In this document: positions 19,408 through 27,914 of the stretch, one piece after another
Position numbering within the stretch: position 1 is the stretch's first letter
Layout: each line of letters begins with the position of its first letter
DNA from: Myxococcus hansupus
GTDB lineage: Bacteria > Myxococcota > Myxococcia > Myxococcales > Myxococcaceae
DNA: 64,000 bases
Assembly: GCF_000280925.3 (NCBI RefSeq)
Contig: NZ_CP012109.1
Coordinates: 4,298,501-4,362,500, forward strand
Direction: 5' to 3'
Program-made: the position numbers and the translations under genes
Notes under the pieces: generated by a model
Told to the model about the DNA's origin: nothing
The model's input: the letters and a program-made list of their open reading frames with translations, nothing else
Databases searched by the model: none

Positions 19408-20675
19408 CGCCCGCCCGGCGCGTCGTCACCCTGCCCCCCACCGTGCTCGGCGACGACGCCGTCCGCTTCGCGCGTGACGGCCAGCGCCGGGGCGCGGAGG
19501 TCCTGGAGATTCGCACGGACCTGCACGCACCGGATGCCGTGTCGCCCGAGGCGCTGGCCGCGGTGCTGCCCCTGCTCGTCTCCGAGCGCGGCAAGCCGGT
19601 GCCAGACGCGTGGGCCGCCGCCGCGTGGCGCGTGGACCGGGACCTGCTGGATGCGTCGGGACAGCACGCATCGCTGGCGGCGCCGCCGGGCAAGCTGCTC
19701 GCCTCGCACCACGCCAGCCGCCCCTTGTCCACGGAGGAGGCCCTCCAGCTCTGGGAGCGGGAAGTCCCCGCGGATGCCCTGGTGAAACACGTGGAGCCCA
19801 TGACGGACCCGGCCCACGTGCGCACGCTGCTGGAGACGCAGCGGCGGATGGTGGAGCGCTTCGGCGTCACGCGCGTCACGGTGCTGGGCATGGGCGCGGT
19901 GGCGCTGCCCACGCGGACGCTGCTCGCTCGAAACAACGTCCTCGACTACGTCGCCACCGGAGGCACCTGGGCCGCGGCGCCGGGGCAGCGGCTGCTCGAC
20001 GATGTCGTGCGCGAGCTGCGCGGCGCGGACCGGTACACGCTGGAGCCGCCGCTGCGCCTGGGCATCCTGGGGACGTCCATCGTCCACTCGCGCTCACCGC
20101 GCATCCACCGTCAGCCCTTCGACCGCATCGACCTGCCCGAGGACGGTCCCGTCGAGGCCATGGTGGACGCGCTGCTGCCGCACTACGCGGGCTTCGCTGT
20201 CACCAGCCCGTTCAAGCTCCGGCTGGCGAAGCACACCGGTTCGGCGCTGGACGCCATCAACACGCTCGTCCGCCGGGGCACCCGGTGGGAGTCCTTCAAC
20301 ACCGACACGTTCGGGGCGCACAAGGTGCTCGAACGACTCGGGGCCCGAGAAGTCTTCGTCCTGGGAGACGGCGGCGCCACGGCGGCGCTCCGCACCATGG
20401 CGAAGGACACGGGCTGCACTTTGCGCGTCTTGCGACGCGCGGACATCCAGGCGCCTCTCACAGGGGCGGGCGTCTGGACCTGGCCCGACAGGGTCCCCGC
20501 TCCTGACGACCTGCGCTTCGACGGAGCCCGTGTGGCGGTCATCGCCTACGGTGCTCCGGGACGGCGCATCGCCGCGGAGATTGTCCGCCGCGGCGGCACC
20601 CCCGTCCTGCTGGGCGCGGCCTGGTTCATCGCCCAAGCCCGGCAGCAGCGACAACTCTGGGAGTCCGCGACATGA
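19404..20675 (+). CDS. aroE: bifunctional 3-dehydroquinate dehydratase (type I) / shikimate dehydrogenase
   Basis: A 423-residue fusion of two consecutive shikimate-pathway enzymes. Residues 1-210 are type I dehydroquinate dehydratase: EIRTDL (substrate Glu/Arg), LLASHHAS (catalytic His) and ALVKHVEPM (Schiff-base Lys), then GGTWAAAPGQR. Residues 215-423 are shikimate dehydrogenase: HSRSPRIH (shikimate Ser pair), GFAVTSPFKLRLA (catalytic Lys), DAINTLV, SFNTDTFG (catalytic Asp), NADP loop VLGDGGATAAL and LGAAWFIAQ at the end. All catalytic residues are visible, so both halves should be active. The usual HN after the SxS motif is HR. Such fusions are standard in plants and occasional in bacteria. 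Coupled by 4-base overlaps on both sides. Confidence 0.88.
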   Translation: MTPARRVVTLPPTVLGDDAVRFARDGQRRGAEVLEIRTDLHAPDAVSPEALAAVLPLLVSERGKPVPDAWAAAAWRVDRDLLDASGQHASLAAPPGKLLASHHASRPLSTEEALQLWEREVPADALVKHVEPMTDPAHVRTLLETQRRMVERFGVTRVTVLGMGAVALPTRTLLARNNVLDYVATGGTWAAAPGQRLLDDVVRELRGADRYTLEPPLRLGILGTSIVHSRSPRIHRQPFDRIDLPEDGPVEAMVDALLPHYAGFAVTSPFKLRLAKHTGSALDAINTLVRRGTRWESFNTDTFGAHKVLERLGAREVFVLGDGGATAALRTMAKDTGCTLRVLRRADIQAPLTGAGVWTWPDRVPAPDDLRFDGARVAVIAYGAPGRRIAAEIVRRGGTPVLLGAAWFIAQARQQRQLWESAT

Positions 20676-21691
20676 ATACCTTCGGCGAACTGTTTCGCCT
20701 GACGACGTTCGGTGAGAGCCACGGTCCCGCGCTGGGCGCGGTGCTGGACGGATGCCCTGCCGGCGTGCCCCTGACGCGCGAGCAGATTCAAGTCGCGCTG
20801 GACCGCCGCAGGCCCGGCCAGTCCACCATCACCACCGCGCGCAGCGAGCCGGACCAGGTGGAGATTCTCTCCGGTGTCTTCGAGGACAAGACGCTGGGCA
20901 CGCCCATCGCGGCCATCGTGCGCAACACGAACCAGCGCTCCGGCGACTATGAGAAGCTGAAGGCCCAGGACCGGCCCGGCCACGCGGACGCCGTGTGGCG
21001 CGAGCGCTTCAAGCACCGCGACCACCGAGGCGGTGGCCGGACCAGCGGGCGCGAGACGCTCTGCCGCGTCATCGGTGGCGCCATCGCGGAGGCGTACCTC
21101 CAGCGCGACCTGCCCTCCATCCGCACCGTCGCGTACGTGTCGCAGGTGGGAGACCTCGTGGCCGCGGTGCCGGCGCCGGGCCTCACGCGCGAGCACGTGG
21201 ACGCCCACGCCACGCGCTGCCCGGACACGAACATCCGCGACGAGATGTCACGCCGCATCCTCGCCGCGAAGGAGGCCGGTGACAGCCTGGGCGGCGCCAT
21301 CGACGTGCGCGTGGAAGGCCTGCCCGTGGGCCTGGGCGAGCCCATCTTCGGCAAGCTCAAGGCGCGCATCGCGCAGGCGCTGGGCAGCATCGGCGCCGTC
21401 ACGGGCGTTGTCTGGGGCCCGCCGGACCTGCTGGAGCGCATTGGCCAGCCCGGCATCCAGTTCCACGCGGTGAAGGACGCGTACGGCGGCATCCAGGGCG
21501 GTCTCGCCAACGGGGAGCCGATGCAGATCCGCACCTTCTTCAAGCCTCCTGCCACCCTGCAGGAGCACGCGAAGGGCGGCCGACACGACCCGTGCATCAT
21601 GCCGCGCGCGGTGCCGGTGCTGGAGGCCATGGTGTCGCTGGTCATCGCCGACCTCGTCCTCCACCTCAACGCCAGGCCCCACACCCTATGA
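20672..21691 (+). CDS. aroC: chorismate synthase
   Basis: FMN-dependent elimination of phosphate from EPSP to form chorismate, the pathway end product and MenF substrate. 339 residues. Signatures: LTTFGESHGPALGAVLDGCP (about 9-28) with catalytic His, the Arg-rich RRRPGQSTITTARSEPDQV, HRDHRGGGRTSGRETLCRV (about 112-130) with the second catalytic His, and GGIQGGLANGEPM near residue 272. The order in the operon (aroE, aroC, aroB, aroA) does not follow pathway order. Four-base overlaps on both sides. Confidence 0.97.
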   Translation: MNTFGELFRLTTFGESHGPALGAVLDGCPAGVPLTREQIQVALDRRRPGQSTITTARSEPDQVEILSGVFEDKTLGTPIAAIVRNTNQRSGDYEKLKAQDRPGHADAVWRERFKHRDHRGGGRTSGRETLCRVIGGAIAEAYLQRDLPSIRTVAYVSQVGDLVAAVPAPGLTREHVDAHATRCPDTNIRDEMSRRILAAKEAGDSLGGAIDVRVEGLPVGLGEPIFGKLKARIAQALGSIGAVTGVVWGPPDLLERIGQPGIQFHAVKDAYGGIQGGLANGEPMQIRTFFKPPATLQEHAKGGRHDPCIMPRAVPVLEAMVSLVIADLVLHLNARPHTL

Positions 21692-22758
21692 GCCCGCTCC
21701 CTCCTGGCGCCTACCGTCCGTCCACCGACCGCTGGGGCACCTTCGCCCGGCTCGCCAAGGGCCTGCCCGAGGGCAGCATCGCCGTGGTGGACCGCACCGT
21801 CGCGAAGCTCCACCCCACCCTGCTGCCCACGCTGGCGTCGCGAAACCCTCGCGCCATCATCCAGCTCACGGGCGGCGAGAGCGCCAAGACGTTCACCGCG
21901 CTGGAGAAGGTCCTCGCCAGCAGCCTGGCCCTGCCGCGCTCCGGCACGTTGCTCGCGGTGGGCGGCGGCACCATCGGTGACGTGTCGACCGTGGCCGCGC
22001 ACGTCCTCAAGCGCGGGGTGCGGCTGGTGCAGGTGCCCACCACGCTGCTCGCGGCGGTGGACAGCAGCGTCGGCGGCAAGGGCGCGGTGGACATGACGGT
22101 GCGCGGGCGCGTGGTGAAGAACCCGGCCGGCGTCTTCCACTACGCGGACGTAGGCTGGGTCTGCCCCGAGTTCTTCGACACCCTCTCCGACGCCCAGCGG
22201 CGCGAAGGCGCGCTGGAGGCCTGGAAGATGGTGGTCAGCCTCGACGCGCCGCTCTTCCGCCGCTACGTGCGCAAGCCGCCCGCGATGGAGAAGCTGGTCA
22301 AGGACGCCCGCGCCATCAAGGAGCGCGTCTGCGCCGAGGACCCGTATGAGCAAGCCGGCCTGCGGCGCGTGCTCAACTTCGGCCACACCTTCGGACACGT
22401 GCTGGAGAGCGTGTCCCACTTCAAGCTGGCGCACGGTGACGGCGTGGGCCTGGGCATGTTGCTGGCCCTGGACGTGGGCCGCCACCTCGGCGTGACGCCA
22501 GAGCCGGTGGCCGCCGAGGTCGAGGCCGCGCTGGCGCAGGGGCCGGGTGTCCTCGGCCGGGAACGCGCCGCCGCCCTGCTCCGCCGCGCGCCAATGAAGG
22601 ACATCCGGGCGCTGCTCACCGCCGACAAGAAGGCCGGCGCCAAGGGCGAGCTGCGCATGGTGCTGCTGACAGGCATCGGCACCACCGAGGTCCGTGACGT
22701 CACGGAGCCCGAATGGCGCGCGCTGTGGCCCGCCTGGACGAAGGGAGTGCGACCATGA
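21688..22758 (+). CDS. aroB: 3-dehydroquinate synthase
   Basis: Cyclises DAHP to 3-dehydroquinate; NAD- and metal-dependent. 356 residues from the ATG at 21688 overlapping the aroC stop. Motifs: GGESAKTFTALEKVL, LAVGGGTIGDVSTVAAH (NAD loop, about 90-106), PTTLLAAVDSSVGGKGAVD (about 117-135), metal ligands in EAWKMVV (Glu), LNFGHTFGHVLE (His, about 228-239) and HGDGVGLGM. Slightly shorter at the N-terminus than typical enzymes. Confidence 0.95.
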   Translation: MSPLPPGAYRPSTDRWGTFARLAKGLPEGSIAVVDRTVAKLHPTLLPTLASRNPRAIIQLTGGESAKTFTALEKVLASSLALPRSGTLLAVGGGTIGDVSTVAAHVLKRGVRLVQVPTTLLAAVDSSVGGKGAVDMTVRGRVVKNPAGVFHYADVGWVCPEFFDTLSDAQRREGALEAWKMVVSLDAPLFRRYVRKPPAMEKLVKDARAIKERVCAEDPYEQAGLRRVLNFGHTFGHVLESVSHFKLAHGDGVGLGMLLALDVGRHLGVTPEPVAAEVEAALAQGPGVLGRERAAALLRRAPMKDIRALLTADKKAGAKGELRMVLLTGIGTTEVRDVTEPEWRALWPAWTKGVRP

Positions 22759-24050
22759 GCACGACGGACAAGGCTTCTCGAATCCGCGTCGACCCGTCCG
22801 CGCTGCGCCCCGCCGCGCTCACGCCGCCGGTGTCCAAGTCGGACGCGCAGCGGGCGCTGGTGCTGGGGCACCTCACGGGCGCGTGGCCCTTGCCCTCCGT
22901 TCAAGCCGAACCCGACGAGGACCTCCCCGCCGACGTGCGCGTCCTTCGCCGGGGCGTCGAGGCCCTCCGGCTGCCGCCCGACGCCGTGCGCGACATCGAC
23001 TGCGCGGACGGTGGCGCCCCCTTCCGCATCCTCGTCACCCAGGCCGCGGTGACGCCGGGGGCGCAGGCGCGCTTCACCGGCACGCCGCGCCTGGGCGAGC
23101 GGCCCCATGGCCCGCTCTTCACCTCGCTGCGCGAAGCCCTGTCGTCCGCCGGCCTCACGCTCACCGACGGCGCGCCCTGGCCCGTGACGCTCCACGCGCC
23201 CCGTGACACCTCGAATGTCACAGCCGTGTTCCGAGTCCCGGGCTCCCAGAGCAGCCAGTACGCCTCCAGCCTGCTGCTGGGCTGCGCGGCGCTGTACCTG
23301 CGCGAGCGTCGACCGTGGCGTGTGGAAATCGAAGGGGGCCTCACGAGCGCCGGTTACCTGGAGCTGACGCTCACGTGGCTGCGGCGCTTCGGCTTCGACA
23401 TCCAGTCCGCGCCGTCCAGCTACACCGTGGCCGGCTACACGGCGCCCGCGTCCGTCCCCACGCTTCCGGGGGACTGGTCCTCGCTGGGCTACCTGCTCCT
23501 GGTGGCCTGGAAGACGGGCGGCACCGTGGTGCGCGCGGACACGGGAAGCGCCCATCCGGACGACGCGATGGTCCGGCTCATCGAACAGGTGGGCCTGCGC
23601 GCCGTCCCCACGGGTGAGACATTCTCACTGAAGGTGGAAGGGCAGCTATCAGGGGGCCTGCGTGCGTCCGGCGAGGAATGCCCGGACCTGCTGCCCACAT
23701 TGGCGGCGCTCGCGTGCGTGCTCCCCGCCCCTTCGACGCTCACCGAGGTGGGCATCCTCCGCGTCAAGGAGAGTGACCGCCTGGAGGGCATCCGCACACT
23801 CGTGGCGGCCTTCGGCGGGACGACGGAGCTCCAGGGGGAGCGGCTCCAGATTCACCCACCCCGCACGCCACCCTCCGGGTTCGAAATGAGCAGCCAGGGC
23901 GACCACAGACTGGCGATGACGGCTGCCACACTGTGTGTCCTGTCCGGTAGCCCGCTGACCCTCACGGGGCCGGAGTGCGTGGAGAAGAGCTTTCCGGGGT
24001 TCTGGCGCCAGTTGTCCCGCGCAGGTGTTCGGATAACTGATGCACCCTGA
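22755..24050 (+). CDS. aroA: 3-phosphoshikimate 1-carboxyvinyltransferase (EPSP synthase)
   Basis: Transfers enolpyruvate to shikimate 3-phosphate. 431 residues from the ATG overlapping the aroB stop. Visible: PPVSKSDAQRALVLG (Lys/Ser/Arg phosphate site, about 24-38), DGGAPFRILVTQA in place of the usual DxGTxxR loop, GSQSSQYASSLLLG (about 161-174), the catalytic RVKESDRLEGI (about 337-347) and SSQGDHRLAMTAATL (about 381-395). The glycine-rich loop near residue 85 is DGGAPFR rather than NSGTTMR/NAGTAMR, placing it in a divergent class; whether this alters inhibitor binding is unknown. Last gene of the operon. Confidence 0.93.
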   Translation: MSTTDKASRIRVDPSALRPAALTPPVSKSDAQRALVLGHLTGAWPLPSVQAEPDEDLPADVRVLRRGVEALRLPPDAVRDIDCADGGAPFRILVTQAAVTPGAQARFTGTPRLGERPHGPLFTSLREALSSAGLTLTDGAPWPVTLHAPRDTSNVTAVFRVPGSQSSQYASSLLLGCAALYLRERRPWRVEIEGGLTSAGYLELTLTWLRRFGFDIQSAPSSYTVAGYTAPASVPTLPGDWSSLGYLLLVAWKTGGTVVRADTGSAHPDDAMVRLIEQVGLRAVPTGETFSLKVEGQLSGGLRASGEECPDLLPTLAALACVLPAPSTLTEVGILRVKESDRLEGIRTLVAAFGGTTELQGERLQIHPPRTPPSGFEMSSQGDHRLAMTAATLCVLSGSPLTLTGPECVEKSFPGFWRQLSRAGVRITDAP

Positions 24051-24127
24051 GACCATCAGTGTCCGGCCAGCAGACTTATCGTTCTTTTTTGTTGAAAGCA
24101 CTCTCCGCCCTGTGAAATCTCCGCCCC

Positions 24128-25429
24128 ATGGCCAAGGACACGCTGACGATCACCGACAATCGGACCGGGAAGACCTACGAGGTCCCGATCGAGAACGGCT
24201 GTATTCGCACCAATGCTCTCCGCCAGATCAAGTCGGGCGACGATGACTTTGGTCTGATGGGCTACGACCCGGCGTTCCTCAATACAGCCAACTGTAAGAG
24301 CGCCATCACCTTCATCGACGGGGACAAGGGCATCCTGGAGTACCGGGGCTACCCCATCGAGCAGCTCGCGGAGAAGTCGAGCTTCATCGAGGTCGCGTAC
24401 CTCCTCCTCAACGGTGAGCTGCCCACGCCGAAGGAGCTGGAGCAGTTCAACCACCTCGTCACGCACCACACCTACGTGCACGAGAACGTGAAGAGCTTCA
24501 TGGACGGGTTCCGCTACGACGCGCACCCCATGTCCATGCTGAGCTCCACGGTGGCGGCGCTGTCGAGCTTCTACCCCGACGCGAAGAACATCAAGGACCC
24601 GCTCAGCCGCCGCATCCAGATCACCCGGCTGATCGCCAAGATGCCCACCATCGCCGCGTTCTCCTACCGGCACACGATGGGCCTGCCGTACATCTACCCG
24701 GACAACGACCTGTCCTACGTCGCCAACTTCCTGGCGATGATCAAGCGCATCGGCACGTCGACCTACAAGGTCCACCCGGTGCTCGAGCGCGCGCTCGACA
24801 TCCTCTTCATCCTCCACGCGGACCACGAGCAGAACTGCTCCACCACGTCCGTGCGCACGGTGGGCTCGTCCGAAGTGGACCCCTACTCGGCGGTCAGCGC
24901 GGGCATCGGCGCCCTCTACGGCCCGCTGCACGGCGGCGCCAACGAGGCCGTGCTGCGCATGCTGCGCGACATCGGCCACATCTCGAAGATCCCCGAGTTC
25001 ATCAAGTCGGTGAAGAGCGGCGAGGGTGAGAAGAAGCTGATGGGCTTCGGTCACCGCGTCTACAAGTCCTACGACCCGCGCGCCAAGGTCATCAAGCGCG
25101 TGGCTGACGAGGTCTTCGAGGTGACGGGCAAGAACCCGCTGCTCGAGATCGCCGTCGAGCTCGAGCGCATCGCCCTCGAGGACGAGTACTTCGTGAAGCG
25201 CAAGCTGTACCCGAACGTCGACTTCTACTCGGGCCTCATCTACGAGGCCATGGGCTTCCAGGTCGAGATGTTCCCGGTGCTCTTCGCCATCCCCCGCACG
25301 GTGGGCTGGTGCGCGCAGTGGGAGGAGATGGTCACGGACAACGAGCAGAAGATCGCCCGTCCGCGCCAGGTCTTCACGGGCGCCCCGCGCCGCGACTACG
25401 TCCCCATGGACAAGCGCGCCGCCAAGTAA
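24128..25429 (+). CDS. gltA: citrate synthase
   Basis: Condenses acetyl-CoA and oxaloacetate. 433 residues of the type II hexameric class. The N-terminal beta domain (ITDNRTGKTYEVPIENGCI) is present. Catalytic residues: His in GPLHGGANEAVLRML (about 264-278), His in LMGFGHRVYKSYDPRA (about 303-318) and Asp in YPNVDFYSGLIYEAMG (about 361-376). It starts 77 bases after aroA and is followed by a strong terminator, so it may be its own unit; a plausible but weak promoter lies in the AT-rich 24075-24115 stretch. Confidence 0.96.
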   Translation: MAKDTLTITDNRTGKTYEVPIENGCIRTNALRQIKSGDDDFGLMGYDPAFLNTANCKSAITFIDGDKGILEYRGYPIEQLAEKSSFIEVAYLLLNGELPTPKELEQFNHLVTHHTYVHENVKSFMDGFRYDAHPMSMLSSTVAALSSFYPDAKNIKDPLSRRIQITRLIAKMPTIAAFSYRHTMGLPYIYPDNDLSYVANFLAMIKRIGTSTYKVHPVLERALDILFILHADHEQNCSTTSVRTVGSSEVDPYSAVSAGIGALYGPLHGGANEAVLRMLRDIGHISKIPEFIKSVKSGEGEKKLMGFGHRVYKSYDPRAKVIKRVADEVFEVTGKNPLLEIAVELERIALEDEYFVKRKLYPNVDFYSGLIYEAMGFQVEMFPVLFAIPRTVGWCAQWEEMVTDNEQKIARPRQVFTGAPRRDYVPMDKRAAK

Positions 25430-25475
25430 TCGGTGACGCCAGGGTCCACGCCACGCGCGTGGGCCTGAAGCACGA

Positions 25476-25517
25476 AGGGGCGAGGAACCGCGAGGTTCCC
25501 CGCCCCTCTCGCTTTTC
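25476..25517. terminator. strong bidirectional terminator between gltA and fadD
   Basis: AGGGGCGAGGAACC (25476-25489), loop GCGA, GGTTCCCCGCCCCT (25494-25507): a 14-position stem with one mismatch and a tetraloop, followed by CTCGCTTTT. It lies between convergent genes. Confidence 0.8.
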
Positions 25518-25529
25518 CCTCGGCGGCGC

Positions 25530-27353
25530 TCAGCCCGTCCGAGAGGAGGTGCCCGGCTGCGACTCGTCGTAGAGGCCCTCGATGACGCGCGCGTACTTCT
25601 CCGCCACCACGTTGCGGCGCACGCTCAGCTTCGGCGTCAGCTCCCCGCCCTCCACGGAGAAGTCCTTGGGCAGCAGGGCGAAGCGCTTGATGGTCTCGAA
25701 GCGGGACAGCTTCGGATTCACATCACGCTCCACGCGTTCCTGGAGGAACTGGCGCACGCGCGCATCCTCCGCGAGCAGCGCCACATCCTCCGGCCAGCCC
25801 TGCGTCTTGGCCAGGGCCTTGGCCTTCTCCGCGTCCAGCGTGAGCAGCGCCACCAGGTAGTTGCGGCGCTCGCCCAGCACCACCGCCTGCCCCACGCCCG
25901 GCAGGGCCTTCAGCAGCTCCTCGATGTTGGAGGGCGACGTCTTCTTTCCGCCCGACGTGACGATGATGTCCTTCTTGCGGCCGGTGATCTGCACGAAGCC
26001 TTCCGCGTCGAGCTGCCCCACGTCCCCGGAGTGCAGCCACCCGTCCGCGAGCAGCTCCGCGGTGGCCTCCGGGTTCTTGTAGTAGCCCATGCAGACGTTG
26101 CCGCCCCGCACGAGCAGCTCGCCGTCGTCCGCGATGCGCAGCTCCACGCCCATCATCGCCCGGCCCACGGAGCCCAGCCGCGTGTAGGCCTCCGTGTTCA
26201 CCGTGCCGGGGCCCGTCACCTCCGTCATGCCCCACACCTCGTGGATGACGATGTCGATGGAGGCGAAGAAGTCGAGCACGTCCCGGCCAATGGGCGCCGC
26301 CGCGGTGGCGAAGAAGGTCACCCGGTCCATGCCGATGCGCTCCTTGAGCGGACCGAAGATGAGCCGGCGGGCCAGGCGGTACTGGGCCTCCATCAGCATG
26401 GGCACGCTCTGCTGGCGCATCACCCGCGCGTTGCGCTCCGAGGCCACACGGCGCGCCCAAGCCACCACCTTGCGCTTCGTGGGCGGCTGCGCGTTGAGCC
26501 CGTCCTCCGCCTTCGCCTTGAACTTCTCCCACACGCGGGGCACGCCGAAGAAGAACGAGGGGCGCACCTCCCGCAGGCTCTGCGGCATCGCGTCCACCGA
26601 CGTCGCGAAGTACACCTGGACCCCGTTCAGCAAGGGGCTGTGGAGCGAGATGATCTGCTCCGCGATGTGCGACAGGGGCAGATACGACACCAGCGAGGAC
26701 GACTCCGGCCCGCCGAAGGTCACCGAGTCCGTGAGCTGTTTCGCCGTCCACACCAGGTTGTGGTGGCTGAGCATCACCCCCTTGGGGTGGCCGGTGGTGC
26801 CCGAGGTGTAGATGAGGGTGCCCATGGCCTCGGGCTTCAGCGTGTTGACGCTGTCCCAATAGGGCTTCTCGTCCGCCCCCGCGCCCTGGGCCAGCACGTC
26901 CGCGTAGCGCAGCACGCCCTGGGGGAGCGTCGTGGGGGCGTCCATGACGATGAGGTGGCGCAGCTTGGGCAGCCGCTCGCGCAGGGCCAGGCCGGTGCGC
27001 AGGTGCTTCTCGTTCTCCACCACCAGCACCGTGGCCTCGCAGTGCCCCAGGATGTACTCGAGCTGCTCCGGCGAGCTGGTGGTGTAGAGACCGACAGGGA
27101 CCCCACCCAGGGCGATGGCCGCCAGGTCGGCGACGTGCCACTCCTCGCGGTTGAAGCTCAGGATGCCCACCGGCTGACCCGCGCCCACCCCCAGCGCGTG
27201 GAGGCCCAGGGCGAAGCGCTTCACCCGCTGCGCGTATTCGAACCACGAGGTGGGCGCATAGGCGCCCCCACGGCGCGTCCACAGCGCTGGCCGATGCTCC
27301 TGCTGCGTGGCCCGGTCATGGAGCGCATGCACCACCGTCTTGGGAAGGTCCAT
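25530..27353 (-). CDS. fadD: long-chain fatty-acid--CoA ligase
   Basis: Activates fatty acids to acyl-CoA. About 607 residues of the adenylate-forming family: P-loop TLIYTSGTTGHPKGVMLSHH, FFFGVPRVWEKFKAKAED (linker typical of the long-chain class), EVWGMTEVTGPGTVN, LADGWLHSGDVG, GRKKDIIVTSGGKKTSPSNIE and the C-terminal VEGGELTPKLSVRRN with the catalytic Lys. It resembles the FAA1/FadD15 group. The ATG at 27351-27353 matches the family start (MDLPKTVVHAL) but lacks a clear ribosome site; a frame continues upstream to 27398. Divergent from the zinc-ribbon gene. Confidence 0.88.
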   Translation of the reverse strand: MDLPKTVVHALHDRATQQEHRPALWTRRGGAYAPTSWFEYAQRVKRFALGLHALGVGAGQPVGILSFNREEWHVADLAAIALGGVPVGLYTTSSPEQLEYILGHCEATVLVVENEKHLRTGLALRERLPKLRHLIVMDAPTTLPQGVLRYADVLAQGAGADEKPYWDSVNTLKPEAMGTLIYTSGTTGHPKGVMLSHHNLVWTAKQLTDSVTFGGPESSSLVSYLPLSHIAEQIISLHSPLLNGVQVYFATSVDAMPQSLREVRPSFFFGVPRVWEKFKAKAEDGLNAQPPTKRKVVAWARRVASERNARVMRQQSVPMLMEAQYRLARRLIFGPLKERIGMDRVTFFATAAAPIGRDVLDFFASIDIVIHEVWGMTEVTGPGTVNTEAYTRLGSVGRAMMGVELRIADDGELLVRGGNVCMGYYKNPEATAELLADGWLHSGDVGQLDAEGFVQITGRKKDIIVTSGGKKTSPSNIEELLKALPGVGQAVVLGERRNYLVALLTLDAEKAKALAKTQGWPEDVALLAEDARVRQFLQERVERDVNPKLSRFETIKRFALLPKDFSVEGGELTPKLSVRRNVVAEKYARVIEGLYDESQPGTSSRTG

Positions 27354-27408
27354 GCCCGGAACGCTAGCGGATGCAAGGCCTCCCACCAATGTCCCCACGT
27401 CTCGGACG

Positions 27409-27436
27409 TTGACATATGGTTGGAGTGCTTTGTATG
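27409..27436 (+). promoter_or_regulatory. promoter of the zinc-ribbon gene
   Basis: Consensus TTGACA (27409-27414) followed by TTTGTATGC around 27430-27437 as the -10 area (spacing 15-17). Transcription would begin near 27442, so the ATG at 27449 would have a very short or no leader. Confidence 0.4.
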
Positions 27437-27448
27437 CCGCGCCCGACC

Positions 27449-27808
27449 ATGAGCATCGACTTCACCTGCCAGAAGTGCGAGGCGAGCTTCGAGCTGGACG
27501 CTCAGGACCTCATCGAGGGGACTGAGAAAATCGTCTGCCCGCATTGCGACGCCAAGGCGCCCGCCAACCTCACGGAAGATTTCGTGGCCGCCCTCACGGA
27601 GATGCGCGCGCAGATCGCCGCGCTGGACAAGCGCTTCGCTGTGTCGATGACACTCGAGTCCGAGGACCTGGAAGACGTGCTCGACGACGACGACGAGGAC
27701 GACGACGAGGATGAGTCCGAGGACGACGACCTCGACGAGGATGAGGACGAGGACGTCGACGACGAAGAGGACTACGACGAGGACGAGGACGACGACGACC
27801 GTCGCTGA
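27449..27808 (+). CDS. zinc-ribbon protein with a long Asp/Glu tail
   Basis: 119 residues in two very different halves. Residues 4-35 form a zinc ribbon: FTCQKCEASFEL and IVCPHCDAK supply two C-x-x-C knuckles, like the MJ0042-type N-terminal fingers of many delta-proteobacterial proteins. A short helical segment (AALTEMRAQIAALDKRF) follows, then about 55 residues that are almost all Asp and Glu, encoded by runs of GAC/GAG. The acidic tail could mimic nucleic acid or bind basic proteins such as histone-like proteins or ribosomal proteins; that is inference. Earlier in-frame ATGs exist at 27416 and 27434, but the promoter position favours 27449. Confidence 0.65.
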   Translation: MSIDFTCQKCEASFELDAQDLIEGTEKIVCPHCDAKAPANLTEDFVAALTEMRAQIAALDKRFAVSMTLESEDLEDVLDDDDEDDDEDESEDDDLDEDEDEDVDDEEDYDEDEDDDDRR

Positions 27809-27914
27809 GCCTGTCCGCTTGCCCCTCGGCCCGGGGAGCGTCCACTGTGGGTGGGGGTAACCGGGCCTGGAGTGCAACCCTCCCGGCAGATGGCCGGGTG
27901 CGTAGCTTAAAGGC

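Noticed and set aside
24051..24127. Promoter for gltA
   Set aside because: TTGAAA is present but no convincing -10 at proper spacing, so it is mentioned only as possible.
27650..27800. GAC/GAG run as a satellite repeat or CRISPR-like array
   Set aside because: It is the coding sequence of an acidic tail, without spaced repeat units; no CRISPR array was seen in the window.
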